A stretch of 64,000 nt of DNA from Ampelocalamus luodianensis (taxonomy: Eukaryota; Streptophyta; Magnoliopsida; Poales; Poaceae), in the NCBI GenBank assembly GCA_036346255.1, contig CM070639.1, forward strand, positions 26,752,165 to 26,816,164, read 5' to 3'. Below the pieces are notes generated by a model. That model was not told the DNA's origin. It was given only the letters and a program-made list of their open reading frames with translations, and made no database searches. Positions 11,673-22,965 of the stretch are shown here, piece by piece; within the stretch, counting starts at the first letter, position 1; every line of letters begins with the position of its first letter. The translations under genes and the position numbers were made by a program.

Positions 11673-13185
11673 TCCTCCCTTTCTTGAATTTGAATCGTCC
11701 TCGACTCAATCGTTGTCTCCAAATCATTATTTTTCTGCAAAAGGTTAGTGACAGTCGATGGCATAGAGCTAGCTATATCATCAAGTGAAATTGAAGCATC
11801 TTTGCATGTCAAAGGATCGCATGGCATATCCTTATCAAAATTTTCAGCAATATCAGGTTTGGTTACAAGCATGACACAACCCTTTAATTTAATTTCCTTA
11901 GTCCTAGAACTATGTGCCAGCTTCTCTTTTCTAGGTGGGAAATCGTTCTTCACTACGTGTTGATTTTCAGATTCATGTTCTAATTCTTTTTGCTCATTTT
12001 TAGCTATCTTTTGTTCACATTTCATAATTTCAGCAGGTGTCAAAGGTAGCAAAGTTATTTTCTTTCCTTTGTGCATAAGAGAGTATTTATTACTTCTACC
12101 ATGATGAGTTGCATCGGTATCAAATTCCCATGGACGACCTAATAAAAGTGAACAGGCTTGCATAAGCACGACATCGAAATCAGCAACATCATGATAGGAA
12201 CCAATGGAAAAATGCACTCTCGTAGATTGTGTTACCTTCAATTTACCGTTATTGTTGAACTATTGAATGTGGTACGGGTGAGGATGCGCACGTGTGGTCA
12301 AGCCAAGCTTCTTGACCAAACTTGAATCCACCAAGTTATTACAGCTCCCGCCATCAATTATGACACGAACATGGCAATCCTTGACGATGAGGAACATCTG
12401 AAACAAATTATGGCGTTGTAGTTTCTCTGCATGCTCTCTTTGAGCGCTCAATACTCGCTGCACAATTAGAGTGGTCCTATAATTCTTTGTAGCATCGGTA
12501 CCTAAAATTTCATCTCCATCGCTACCTGTCTCGTGATCATCATCATTACCTACAAGGTTAGCTGCAAGAGCATATTCATCCACAACATCACTAGCACTTA
12601 CATAACCACTGTCTTCTGTCGCAATGTACGCTCGCTGACTTGGGAAATCTCTCATTACGTGACCCATCCCTTTGCAACGGTGGCACACAATCCCCGTCGT
12701 ACGACCCGTAGAAGCAACTGATGAAGAGTTGTGCGCTGGTACCTGCACACTAGTAGATTTACTTGCCTCGGGTGTACGTGACGGTGGTGGCGGTGCTGTT
12801 GAACGCGCCCTACTCACGTAGGGGGCAGCAGGCCGAGAAGCAGGAGGTGGGGCTGTGTTGGCATGCCCTGGCATCGATCTCGATGTAGATGTACTTCCAA
12901 AGTTGCTCCTAATCCTTTGTTGTCTTCCCTGCAATTCTTTTTCTGCCAAACAAGCAAGCTGGAACAACCTATTGATATCATTATACTCTTTGTAATCAAC
13001 TATGTCCTGAATTTCACGCCTTAAACCACCATAAAAACGAGCCATCTTATCGTCCTCATACTCAATAATATTACAACGTAGTATGCCTATTTGTAGTTCT
13101 TGATAATATTCCTCGACAGATTTATTACCTTGGTCTAAGCGCTGTAATTTCTTACGCATATCCCGCTTAGTTTTAGATTCAGATT
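11393..13185 (-). pseudogene. gag-pr: GypsyA Gag-protease, C-terminal part; no pol
   Basis: Minus-strand frame from the breakpoint at about 13185. From the Met at 13159: Gag C-terminal half (VEEYYQELQ, MARFYGGLRREIQDIVDY, AEKELQGRQQ, residues 15-80), a Ser/Pro-rich linker, a CCHC knuckle CHRCKGMGHVMRDF at 159-172 whose last Cys is Phe, and a protease-like start RVIIDGGSCNNL (DGGS at 269-272 in place of the usual D-S/T-G). A TAG at about 12257-12259 sits where these proteins normally have Trp. The frame then goes on with HFSIGSYHD, MQACSLLLGRPWEFD and YSLMHKGKKITLLPL, followed by a charged linker straight into the polypurine tract and LTR. No reverse transcriptase, RNase H or integrase is present, so it needed a partner's enzymes. 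Confidence 0.85.
11673..11686 (-). other. Polypurine tract of GypsyA
   Basis: On the minus strand a purine run AAGAAAGGGAGGA directly precedes the TGATGAGG start of the 3' LTR, the normal place for plus-strand priming. Confidence 0.75.
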
Positions 13186-14562
13186 AGATGCATATGGTGA
13201 TATGCGGGGAGTCATAGATGTGATCTATTTCTATTTTTGTTGGTTGTTCTATGTGATAGATCGTTCTTGGCGATGGTCGTTATGATCATCCAAGCGCGGT
13301 GGTCGTAAGGTGATTGATGATCGTTATTCTGTGATCGTATGCTCATGGTCGATCACGACTTGCCTCTACCGGCCGGGTTTCCGCCATCGGGCGCATGCTG
13401 ATCGTGAATCCATGGAGCACGCGAAGATCAACTGCTGATCGAATCGCAGTTGCGATCGGAAAGGGTTAATGTGATTGATCCAATGCGATTTACATGGACG
13501 GATCGCAGATTGATCTACATTGTCCGAAAATTTCGATATAGGGCCGCCGTCCCGTGACCCGCTCCGCTCACCGCATGAGCGAACCGCCGAGCAAGACCTT
13601 AGAATATAGATAGGGCTTCCATCCTTTTGGTGCGGGTTGCCACTCCTGTGGATTAGGACCTTAACTTGGTTTTTGGTTTTGCTAATTCATGCCATACGTT
13701 AGATAGAATGCGATTCTATGCCTAACTTGTTTTTGCAGGATTTTGTGAATAGTATGACTCGTAATGTATGAGATGCATGTATGTGTGTAATGTTCATGAC
13801 CTGCGTGTCATGCTTATTGCAGCCCAAGGCTGTCTATATTTGTATAACGGCATGCGTGTCGACTATTGATGCCTTTTCACCCTTTGTATTTTATCACTAG
13901 TACTATTAGCAGTAATAGTTTAGTGGGAGTACTTGGAGACATGGCGCACAGGAAGCACAGCGATGGAGATCACCTTATGGAAGGGTCATACTATATCACA
14001 ATACAATATGATTGTCTGTGGTTGCTTTTCTTTTGTTTATTTATTTCTATGCATGTTATTTAATTGCTTTGTATGCTCTTAACATGGTAGAAGTAAAATT
14101 CCCTTACTTAATATTGAGTTAAAATTGATGCCCTCCCAATTTGCTGCACCATCCAAAGTCTTGTATTTTAATGGTAGGTCTTGCCAAAGCAGAGTGCCAT
14201 TAACTCTCCTTGACTAGATGGGTTTGTGTCAGACACTTACACGTTTAGCATTGGTCTAACTTGACAAGGTCATCATAACGGTTGTGGACCTTGGGGCATA
14301 GGGTTGGGTACTGGAGCATAGAGATGCTGCCCAACAACAAGAGTCATATAGAGATATGATTAGCAAAGGGTTGCTTACCATATTCACTAATCTTCTAGCA
14401 GTGATGTCAAAGCTCACTAGGAGATTAATTAATTATGGGTCTTGAATCACTAGAATGTCATAAGAGGGATATGGTATTTAGTGGGAGTATCTTTATTAAA
14501 TTGTTTAATACAAGTTACTTTTGAACATATGTCTTAGTTTTGCATATTTTATGTTGTAGATC
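13186..14562 (+). other. Copia untranslated leader
   Basis: Non-coding stretch between the inversion joint and Copia gag. It has the TTTAGTGGGAG motif (13919-13929 and again 14479-14489) often seen in leaders of this lineage. The 5' LTR end and primer site that should precede it are lost at the joint. Two short frames here are not supported as genes. Confidence 0.6.
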
Positions 14563-15516
14563 ATGGCACCAACTGCTTTGTACCTACATCCAGTTTTGCT
14601 TTGCGTTCGATACTTGATAAGGAAAAACTGAATGGAACAAATTTTATGGATTGGTCCGCAACCTAAGAATTGTTCTTAGGCAAGATAAAAGGAACATGTT
14701 CTAGAGGAACCAATTCGGATGTGCTGCTTTGAAAATCTGCTTGCTATCTTAAAAGCGCCTATAAAAGGCATGTGATGAGTCCCTTGATGTTAGTTGTCTC
14801 ATGCTTGCCGCTATGAACTCGCACCTTGAGCGGTTTGAGAACATTGAGGCCTATGATATGATCGTGGCGCTCAAAGGCATGTTTGAGACACAAGCAAGAA
14901 CCGAGAGATATGAGATCTCAAAGAACTTGTTTGGGTGTAAGCTAGCCGAGGGTAGTCCGTGAGCCCACATGTGATCAAGATGGTTGGTTACACACGAGCT
15001 TGGAAAACTTGGTTTCCACTTAGTCAAGAGTTGGCTACAGATTTGATTCTTGCTTCGCTTCCTGCAAGCTATGGGCCGTTCATTCTGAATTTCCATATGA
15101 ATAGTTTAGACAAGAATCTCACCGAACTGCATATGATGCTCAAGACTGCAGAAGACAGCATTAAGAAAAGCAACAGTCATGTGATGATGGTGCAAAAGAG
15201 TACGAGCTTCAAGAAGAAGGCTAAGACTAAGGTCAAGGGCAAGGCTAAAACTTCGGATAAGATCCAAACCAACAAGCCTAAGCCCAAGACTAAGTCTGGC
15301 CCGACTCAAGAGAATGAATGCTTTTACTGCAAAGAGCTAGGACATTGGAAGAGGAACTTCAAGAAATACCTGGCTGATCTGAAAAAGAATGGTGGGACTA
15401 AACCTTCCACTTCAGGTATTAATGTTATAGATGTTTTCTTGTCGATTCTTACATTAACTCATGGGTATTTGATACCGGATCAGTTGCTCATATTTGCAAT
15501 TCGATTCAGAGTCTAA
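14563..15516 (+). pseudogene. gag: Copia gag (frameshifted)
   Basis: Starts at ATGGCACCAACTGC. Frames shift at least three times before 14959, but the order of motifs is right: LDKEKLNGTNFMDW (14610-14655), LNLRIVL-like and AMNSHLERFENIEAYDMI (14815-14860), FETQARTERYEISKNLF (14885-14935), then the frame 14959-15516 with basic KKKAKTKVKGKAKT and a CCHC knuckle CFYCKELGHWKRNF (15319-15360). The last Cys of the knuckle is Phe. Gag packs the element RNA; this copy could not do so. Confidence 0.85.
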
Positions 15517-15900
15517 CAAGGATTAGGAGAGTTGCAAGAGGCGAAATGGATCTTCGCGTCGGGAATAAAGCAAGGGTTGCTACATTAGCCGTCGCGACTT
15601 TGCCATTACTTTTGCCTTCGTGGATTTATTATGGAATTAAATAATTGTTATTACGTTCCAGCCATGAGTAGAAACATTATCTCTGCCTCATGTTTGATGG
15701 CAGAGGGTTATAAATTCATTATTGAGAACAATGGTTGTTCTATATTTTTGAATGAAGTGTTTTATGGCTATGCACCTGTCTTGAATGGGTTGTTTATTTT
15801 AAATCTTGATGTTGCACTGTCTATAATATTAATGCGAAAAGGCTTAGGCCTAATAACATGAATTCCACTTTTATTTCGCATTGTCGTTTGGGTCACATAA
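15460..15900 (+). pseudogene. pr: Copia protease and GAG-pre-integrase remnant
   Basis: A WVFDTGSVAHICNS-like stretch at 15463-15500 carries the D-T-G protease motif, but frameshifts follow at once. Then NCYYVPAMSRNIISASCLM (15644-15700) and FILNLD come from the pre-integrase region. CRLGHISEKR-like sequence near 15880-15910 leads into integrase. Confidence 0.7.
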
Positions 15901-15910
15901 GTGAGAAACG

Positions 15911-16834
15911 ATGAAGAAGCTCCATGATGATGGAATTCTAAACTCATTTGATTTGGAATCATTTGAAACGTATGAATCTTGCCTACTCGGAAAAATGACC
16001 AAGACCCTTTCACCTGGTCGAGTTGAGAGGGTGTCCGACCAGTTGGCACTCGTACATACTAATGTGTGTGGACCAATGAGCACGACAGCTAGAGGTGGTT
16101 TTCAGTACTTCATTACCTTCACCGACGACTATAGTAGATATGGATATGTCTACTTAATGAGGCACAAGTCGGAATCCTTTGAAAAGTTCAAGGAGTTCCA
16201 GAGTGAGGTACAGAATCAACTTGGCAAGACAATCAAATCCCTACGATATGATCGTGGAGGTGAATTTTTCAGCCATGAATTTGGTGATCATTTGAAACAA
16301 TGTGGAATTGTTCCACAGCTTACACCACCAGGCACTCCACAATGGAATGGGGTGTCCGAGCGGCGTAATCGGACTTTGTTGGACATGGTTCTATCGATGA
16401 TGAGCCAATCTGATCTGCCATTGTATTTTTGGGGTTACGCTCTTGAAACTGCCGCTTTCACTTTAAATAAATTACCATCAAAATCAGTAGATAAGACACC
16501 ATATGAGATGTGGACTGGGAAGAGTCCTAGTTTGTCTTTTCTAAGGATTTGGGGATGTGATGTCTATGTTAAACGTTTGACGTCTGATAAACTCACACCC
16601 AAGTTTGATAAATGCTTCTTTATAGGATATCCTAGGGAAACCAAAGGATACTACTTCTACAACAGGAAGAGGGCAAAGTTTTGTTGCCCAAATGGTGTCT
16701 TTTGGAGAAAGAGTTTCTTTCAAAAGAAGTCGATGGGAGAAAGGTGCAACTCAAGAAATTCGAGAAACATCCAAAATATTTCAACTCCTCTGAACCTCTA
16801 CAGGATGAACAAATTGTTGTTGAAATCGAGATGA
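15911..16834 (+). pseudogene. int: Copia integrase, first catalytic Asp changed
   Basis: A 307-codon open frame, the best kept part of the element. GAG-pre-integrase end (CLLGKMTKTLSP, 24-35), then the rve core: HTNVCGPMS (49-57), FTDDYSRYGYVYLM (70-83), LRYDRGGEFF (111-120), TPQWNGVSERRNRTL (142-156). The D-D35-E pattern would be 51, 114, 150, but residue 51 is Asn instead of Asp. This should abolish strand transfer. The frame is lost after about residue 270, in the region leading to reverse transcriptase. Confidence 0.88.
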
Positions 16835-17760
16835 GGCATCACCACGAGATCTAAAAGGCCACGCCAATTACCTATAAGGTATGGGCATGATGTATTATTG
16901 TTGAATAATGATGAGCCTAAGTCGTATGAGAAGCGATGATGGACCTGCACTCGAGAGATGGCTTGAAGCCATGAAGTCCGAGATAGACTCCATGAGTGAC
17001 AATCGTGTTTGGAACTGGTCGATCCTCTTGATGGTGTTAAAACCATTGAGTGCAAATGGATCTATAAGAAAAAGATTGATATGGATGGAAATGTTTACAT
17101 TCATAAAGCTCGACTAGTCGCAAAGGGTTTCGACAAGTTCAAGGGGTTGACTACGATGAGACTTTCTCACCGTAGCGATGCTTAAATCTATACGGATCAT
17201 TCTAGCTATTGCATATTTCGACTATGAGATATGGCAAATGGATGTCAAACGGCTTTCCTTAATGGAAACCTAAGTGAAGATGTGTACATGACACGACAAG
17301 GTTTTGTCGATCCAAAGAATGCTAGTAAAGTATGCAAACTTCAAAAGTCCATTTATGGGTTGAAGCAAGCATCTCGGAGTTGGAATATACGTTTTGATGA
17401 GGAGATCAAAAGGTTTGGTTTAAATCAAGAACAAAGAAGAACCTTGTGTTTACATGAAGGTTAGTGGGAGCGCACTCGTTATTACGATCCTATATGTAGA
17501 TGACATATTATTGATCGGAATGACATTCCAATCTTGGAATCATAAGGTATCATTGAAAAATAGTTTTTCTATGAAGGACCTAGAGAGGCAAACATATATC
17601 TTAGGGATAAAGATCTATAGAGATAGGTCAAGAAGGCTAATTGGATTATGCCAAAGTACTTATATTGACAAGATGTTGATTGGTTCAGATGCAGGATGCC
17701 AAGAAAGGGTTCTTGCCTATGTCACATGGCATAAGTCTTAGCAAGAGTCGGTGTCCTTCG
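16835..17760 (+). pseudogene. rt: Copia reverse transcriptase (broken)
   Basis: RT motifs spread over several frames: AMKSEIDSMSDN (16960-17000), WQMDVKTAFLNGNL-like (17230-17265) and VCKLQKSIYGLKQASRSWN (17331-17385) in one frame, and the active-site YVDD at 17493-17504 in another, followed by FSMKDL and YILGIKIYRDRS. At least three frameshifts separate them. Confidence 0.85.
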
Positions 17761-17913
17761 ACAAGCGATGAGCGAGACCGTATGAATGGTATTCCATATG
17801 CTTGACTATTGATCCATCATGTGCGCCATGATATGTACTCGACCTGATGTATCATATGCTCTAAGTGTTACGAGTAGATACCAAGTCGATCCGGTGAAGG
17901 TCACGGACAAGGT

Positions 17914-18468
17914 GTGAAAAATATTCTTAAGTACTTGAGAAGGACTAAGGATGCGTTCCTAGTTTATGGCGGTAATGAAGAGCTCGTTGTAAATGGTTAC
18001 ACCGATGCAAGCTTCCAAACCGACAAAGATGATTATCGTTCGCAATCTGGTTATGTGTTCATTTTGAATGGAGGAGCAGTAAGCTGGAAAAGTTCCAAGC
18101 AAGGGATGGTTGCTGATTCTACGACGGAGGCCGAGTACATTGCGGCTTCTGAAGCTGCGAAGGAAGGTGTTTGGATAAGGAATTTCATTGCTGAATTGGG
18201 CATGGTTCCGAGTGCCTCGGGCCCAATGGATCTCTATTGTGACAATAATGGATCCATTGCGCAAGCTAAGGAGCCTAGATCCCATCAGAAGTCCAAGCAT
18301 ATACTCAGGCGTTTCCACCTTATTCGCGAATTGGTGGATAGAGGAGATGTTAAGATATGCAAAATTCATACGGATTTAAATGTTGCTGATCCGTTGACAA
18401 AGCCTCTCACACAGCCAAAGCATGAGGCGCACACAAGAGCTATCGGTATTAGATACTTAAATGATTGA
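17914..18468 (+). pseudogene. rnh: Copia RNase H domain
   Basis: A 184-codon intact frame: LKYLRRTKDAFLVYGG (6-21), GYTDASFQTD (28-37), SGYVFILNGGAVSWKSSKQ (44-62), STTEAEYIAASEA (69-81), DLYCDNNGSI (105-114), DVKICKIHT (155-163), ADPLTKPL (168-175). Acidic residues expected in the active site are present. It is the C-terminal end of the Copia polyprotein, ending just before the polypurine tract and 3' LTR. Confidence 0.88.
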
Positions 18469-18474
18469 CTCTAG

Positions 18475-18488
18475 TGCAAGTGGGAGAC
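18475..18488 (+). other. Copia polypurine tract
   Basis: GTGCAAGTGGGAGAC directly before the TGTTAGAAATATGCCC start of the 3' LTR. Confidence 0.75.
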
Positions 18489-20093
18489 TGTTAGAAATAT
18501 GCCCTAGAGGCAATCATAGAGATGATTGTATTTCAGTATGTTCATAACATTTGATAATATGTTATCTTGTTCCTTGAATGAATCATCGCTATATAGATCA
18601 ATGAGTATGTGACTTGTTGGTGAAACTCTTTATCTTATATGATATCGTTCTTAAAAGTATCCCTGGTCGAATGTCATTGGTCGGAACACCAGTAACATTC
18701 GACTAGTACATGTATTGATTGATGACCATGTTTCACCGGTCATGGATATAGAGATATCGAATCAATAATGTGGACACATGTTAGAGAACATAGTGTTGGA
18801 TAAGACCCACCTTGAGACACTATTGAGATTGTTATGATTCTATGTGTCGTTAGTTGGTCTCAAGCAATGATGATGTATAATCCTCGGACACTGAGATCGG
18901 CATGGTTTCCTACATGTGTAATAGCACTCTTAGGGGTTGCCAAACGCTACTCCAATGAATCGGGTAGTTATAAAGGTAGCTTTCGGGTATGCTATGAAAC
19001 ATGCGGAGGAATGTGACTGGTCGGATATGGGATTTGCCCCTCCTAACATAACAGGAGAGATGTCTCTGGGCCCCTCGTTGTGGTCGAATAAAGTAAGTGC
19101 ATGGCCATGCCACTAGTGGTCGAAGTGTCGACCACATGAAGTTATTCGACACTTGATCGAGAAAGTATTGAACAGTCCATGGATGACATATTATCTCACC
19201 TGGAGTTCAACCAGATGTCGTGAGGCAAAAGGAGAATACACAAGCAGGTCGTTCAGTTGCCGAGGTCGTAGACTGGTCGAAGTCGTATGGAGATACGACC
19301 TAGTCGAAGACTACTCGGACATAATCACCAACTGGTCGTAGTTAGATACTAACTGGTCGTAAGGAGTTACGAACTGGTTGTAACTGATTATGAACTGGTC
19401 GTGACTAAGTACGAGCTGGTCGTAAGTGATAAGGACCTGGTCGTAGATCGTATTGCATTAAGGTTCGTCCGATATATTATGTGTGTGTTCGGGAATCGTT
19501 ATGTGCTGCTAGGTACCGCTAACGACTCGTGATCGGGAAAAAGTTTCCGAGTCACAACCGATTACACACGAACCTATAGGGTCACACACTTAAAGGGCAA
19601 GGATTTGATTTGGATGGAGATCCGAATTCTTATAGGCCACGAGTTCCTAATGGGCCTTCTGTTCGAAACCCATTATGGATGCCTATATTTAGAGAGGTGG
19701 TGGCATGGGGTGAAGTGATCGATCGGAAAATCCCGAAACCCTAATAGCCATGCTCTCCTCAACCACGCCGCCGGCGCTAGCACTCCTGCGCGTGGTGTCC
19801 TCGCCCGCACGTGTGGATACCTTGGAGGTGTGTTGCGAAGCATCAAAGACTAGGACGATCCGCGACTCACGACGACCTCAGGAGCTGGAGGAGAACTTGC
19901 GACGTTCGTCGGAGTAGGAGGAGAAGACGTGCAGCAAGTACGACTACGACTGCATCAACTCTCTACATCGACTCTACTTCCGCTACGAGTCGGCGCGTCT
20001 AGTGGTAATCTCGTGATCTATTACTTGCGGTGGTTCCTTGGTTGCGCGGTAAAAATTTTGTTTGTGCTATCGTAGCCTTGCCGCGATCCTTCA
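18489..20093 (+). mobile_element. Copia 3' LTR (Angela-like)
   Basis: A 1605-bp LTR from TGTTAGAAATATGCCC to ...GATCCTTCA, followed by GCCCA, the target duplication. The start resembles Angela-lineage LTRs of grasses. A TATA-like TATATTTA is at 19684-19691. Between 19328 and 19446 the motif ACTGGTCGTA or close variants recurs six times at 20-25 bp spacing. Differences from the 5' copy are many small indels around CTGG/CCGG sites. Confidence 0.9.
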
Positions 20094-20098
20094 GCCCA
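20094..20098. repeat. Target-site duplication GCCCA (Copia)
   Basis: Matches, on the opposite strand, TGGGC at 8329-8333 outside the inverted 5' LTR. Confidence 0.85.
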
Positions 20099-21640
20099 GC
20101 TGGCATAGGGTTACGCCAAGGTTTAGGTGGACATGGTACATGACACTTTCATGGTTGTCCCGCTGGAGAAGCCCCCGAACAAAGACATCATAACACTAGG
20201 GGATGTCGTGCATACTTTTGTTTAGTGGCCCAAGAGGGACATCGCCTTGGACCCTACAGTGCCACGATCTCCACATGACCTTGCCTCTCCGATAGAACCA
20301 TCGATGACTCCACCTCAACCTCCACTTCAGAAGGTCGCCGAATCGACTCCCGTGGAGACGACGCCGAAGAAACAAGAAAAGTGTGTCGAGTCATCTCGGG
20401 AAGACGTATAGCAGGCAAGGCGCTAAGGCCAAATCGAAGAATATTAAGGCACCTCACAAGCCCTAGACATTCTCCCTCGGAAGGCCATTGGTCCCCAACA
20501 CACTATTACCCCGCCTTGGAATAGGTTGCGGGAGTTTGCGTGCCTGGTACATGCAGAGGACGAACGAATGGAGGACAAACCGACCTACTGGATTCACCAT
20601 CAGATACATGGACAGGCCTTTCCTCCATGAGCCAGGCTTCTTTGTTGTGGGCTTCTAAGACTTATTCGAACTATTCAACCTCGACGCCCTCGACGCCTCA
20701 CTTCTACGATGCTGGACACTGCAAGTGTTTACAATCAAGTTCTACATTCATGTAATAGCGATAAATGTTATAAATCATTGCTTATATATAGATACATGAT
20801 GTAAGAAGCCCAGGGATCACGAGAACCGATGGGTTTCCTCGACCCATGATTGATCTCTGAGCAATGCATCACCTAAGATGCATCCTACGTCAAGAATTAC
20901 ATAACGACGGGATTGCTTGCTCAAAGAAACAAGGTTTACATACTGGTGCCCTATAACCAGAGGTAAGTGCTTCACTACTTGCTATACAAATTTTATTTGT
21001 ACTTTATACACAACACGAATTTAGGTTTAATAACTATAGCGACATACATGAGTAGGTGGTACTGGATCCTTATAGTCATTGTACCAAAGTGGAACAAGGC
21101 AATATACCTTGATTCCCTACTCAACAACAACCTCGACTTCACCCTTGTGCTAGAAATACTCGACATGTTTGGTCATTTCCTCCATACATAACTCTATTGT
21201 AGTCTTCCTTCATTTGAAATGGCCGAGGATAACTTTTAGAATCACGTAGGTCGTTTAGCGCCTATGTTGCCAGGGGAGGGAGACACAAGGAATCGAGCGC
21301 CACACTGCAACACAGGATGTGATTTCCGGTACCCGCTAAAACACAATAATCCTATATCACACTTCGTAATAATGCCTCTCGAACTGCCTATACCTATATA
21401 TGTAATTCTATTTTTGCAGTGCCACCAGCAACTACAAGGAAACCTATGTGTATTCTACGTTTGCCATCATATGCAGGAAATCATGAGTGCTAAGATGAAT
21501 GATCCAGAGGTTTGTAATCTCACAATAATTATTTTCTAATTGTTAATTTAATTATATATGCTTACTACTTTACTCCTCCTAGCGATGTGGCATGACAATC
21601 AAATCAAGTACATTCGATCCGAACGAACTCTCGAATGTTC
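20094..21640 (+). pseudogene. CACTA protein C-terminal part with Ulp1-like protease
   Basis: Continues the frame of the exon ending at 8329: GTVLHGAQ before the Copia site, LA-stop-GYAKV after it. Then VPLEKPPNKDIITLGDVVHTF and WPKRDIALDPTVP (20160-20260), a Pro-rich linker (SPIEPSMTPPQPPLQ), and from about 20490 a C48 (Ulp1-like) protease region: PFLHEPGFF-like, VPKWNKAIYLDSL (21082-21120) with the Asp, and NLCVFYVCHHM (21447-21480) with the Cys. The His expected just before W-I-L is Tyr. Several stops and frameshifts are present. CACTA elements with a Ulp1-like domain are common in grasses. Inactive. Confidence 0.8.
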
Positions 21641-21986
21641 GAGGATGGCTCTCGGCCGTCATCATGACAGAGATCATTGACTCAAAGGAGAGTTTCACTT
21701 TGGTGATACTACTTTATACATGTTCAAACAATTGATTCAATTGTAATTCACTTTGAGTTGTAATTCAATTGTAACTCTAGCGACAATACATGAACATTAT
21801 TTTGTAATTGATTTTGAGTTGTAATTCACTTATCTATGATTTATCTATTTTACGCTTGCTTGTTTTGGAGGGCATGGCTAGCATTTCCGATGCTAGCCAA
21901 AAAAAAAAAATAGGTATAGAACGAACTATCACAGACGGTTTTATGGTATAAACCGTCTATGAAGGCCTACTATCATAGACACCTAC
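21641..21986 (+). other. CACTA 3' non-coding and subterminal region
   Basis: AT-rich with repeated TTGTAATTCA motifs (21740-21830), an 8-bp stem GGCTAGCA/TGCTAGCC around 21876-21898, a run of A (21899-21911), and the inverted motif AGACGGTTT/AAACCGTCT at 21932-21960, with further ATAGAC copies. Such short inverted repeats fit CACTA subterminal repeats. The CACTA terminus itself is not seen: LTR C' starts at 21987. Confidence 0.55.
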
Positions 21987-22965
21987 TGTGAGGACCTTTC
22001 TCGGGAGTTCCTAGAGAGATCTCCCAGGACCTCCTAGGAGGTCCGACAGGACCACCTGGAGGTCTGGGAGGTCCTCCAAGACCACCCGAGGAGATCTCCT
22101 AGGACCACTTGGAGGTCTCTAGGACCACCCAGGAGGACTCAAAGGTCTACCCAAAGGTCCTCCAAGACCACACGAAGGTCCTAGCCTCTACACACCATGA
22201 GCTAGTCCCAGGATCAAAATGGCTAGCTCGCACAGACTCAACATCAGTGTAATCAAATCCATACAACAAGCTCAAAGAGAAGAAGCAAACAAAAACACAT
22301 ATATTAACAGGAGACTTTACGGTCAAGGTTTTCAGAGGTTGCCTCACAACTTACAACCCAAAAGAGAACTCGCAGAAAAACAAAGAAAAACACTTGAAGG
22401 CCATTTGGCAAGCCCACAAGCTACCGAGTGGAGGATGCCTCCTAATGCGCAAGGTCTTCAAAGAGGTCCCCATCAAGACTTCCTGGATCTCCCTCCTCTG
22501 CTGATTAAAACAGAGGGCACAAGCCATGAGTACTTTGAATGTACTCAGCAAGCCATGGAGAAAAAGTATGCAATTATCATTCATGCAAGGCTTGTCAATG
22601 GAGAGCTGTAGGGTTAGTTTGCATAAAGCAATATTGATAGTAAATAGCATAAATAGATTGCAAAGCTCGGGTTTAAAAGAGTAATATATAAGTACACTTG
22701 TTTGAAAGGAGGTCGTGGGCACTAGCTCACTCCTAAGACCACTCGTGGAAGGCCTGGTCACACCCATGACCAGGACCACTCCCATGACAACTCTGGAGCA
22801 CCAACTCCAGAGTTCCCACGACCACCCTAGAGCTACACGACCACCCCAGAGCACCAACCCTGGAGCACGCTGGACCACTCTAGGGCTGCCAAGACTTCCA
22901 TTTACATTTTGAAAATCCTACCCCGCGTTCGAAATCTCCGGGCGTGTCCATAACCGAGGATGCGG

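Larger units (their letters stand above)
7027..13185. other. Inverted block of about 6.2 kb
   Basis: Left junction at about 7027 joins GypsyA gag to a minus-strand Copia LTR; right junction at about 13185 joins minus-strand gag to the Copia leader. Reversing the block makes gag continue into gag, puts a Copia 5' LTR in front of the Copia interior, pairs two target duplications (ACAGG and GCCCA), brings together the two parts of LTR B1, and makes the CACTA exons continue across the Copia site. Short losses occurred at both joints. A misassembly would look the same, so only reads spanning both joints can prove it. Confidence 0.85.

Noticed and set aside
15768..16083. Minus-strand frames opposite the Copia integrase
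   Set aside because: Shadows of the integrase frame.
20990..21500. Host SUMO protease gene
   Set aside because: The Ulp1-like part is continuous with CACTA transposase sequence and full of stops.
22219..22611. 130-codon frame in LTR C'
   Set aside because: No match to known retroelement or host proteins and no equivalent frame in related LTRs.
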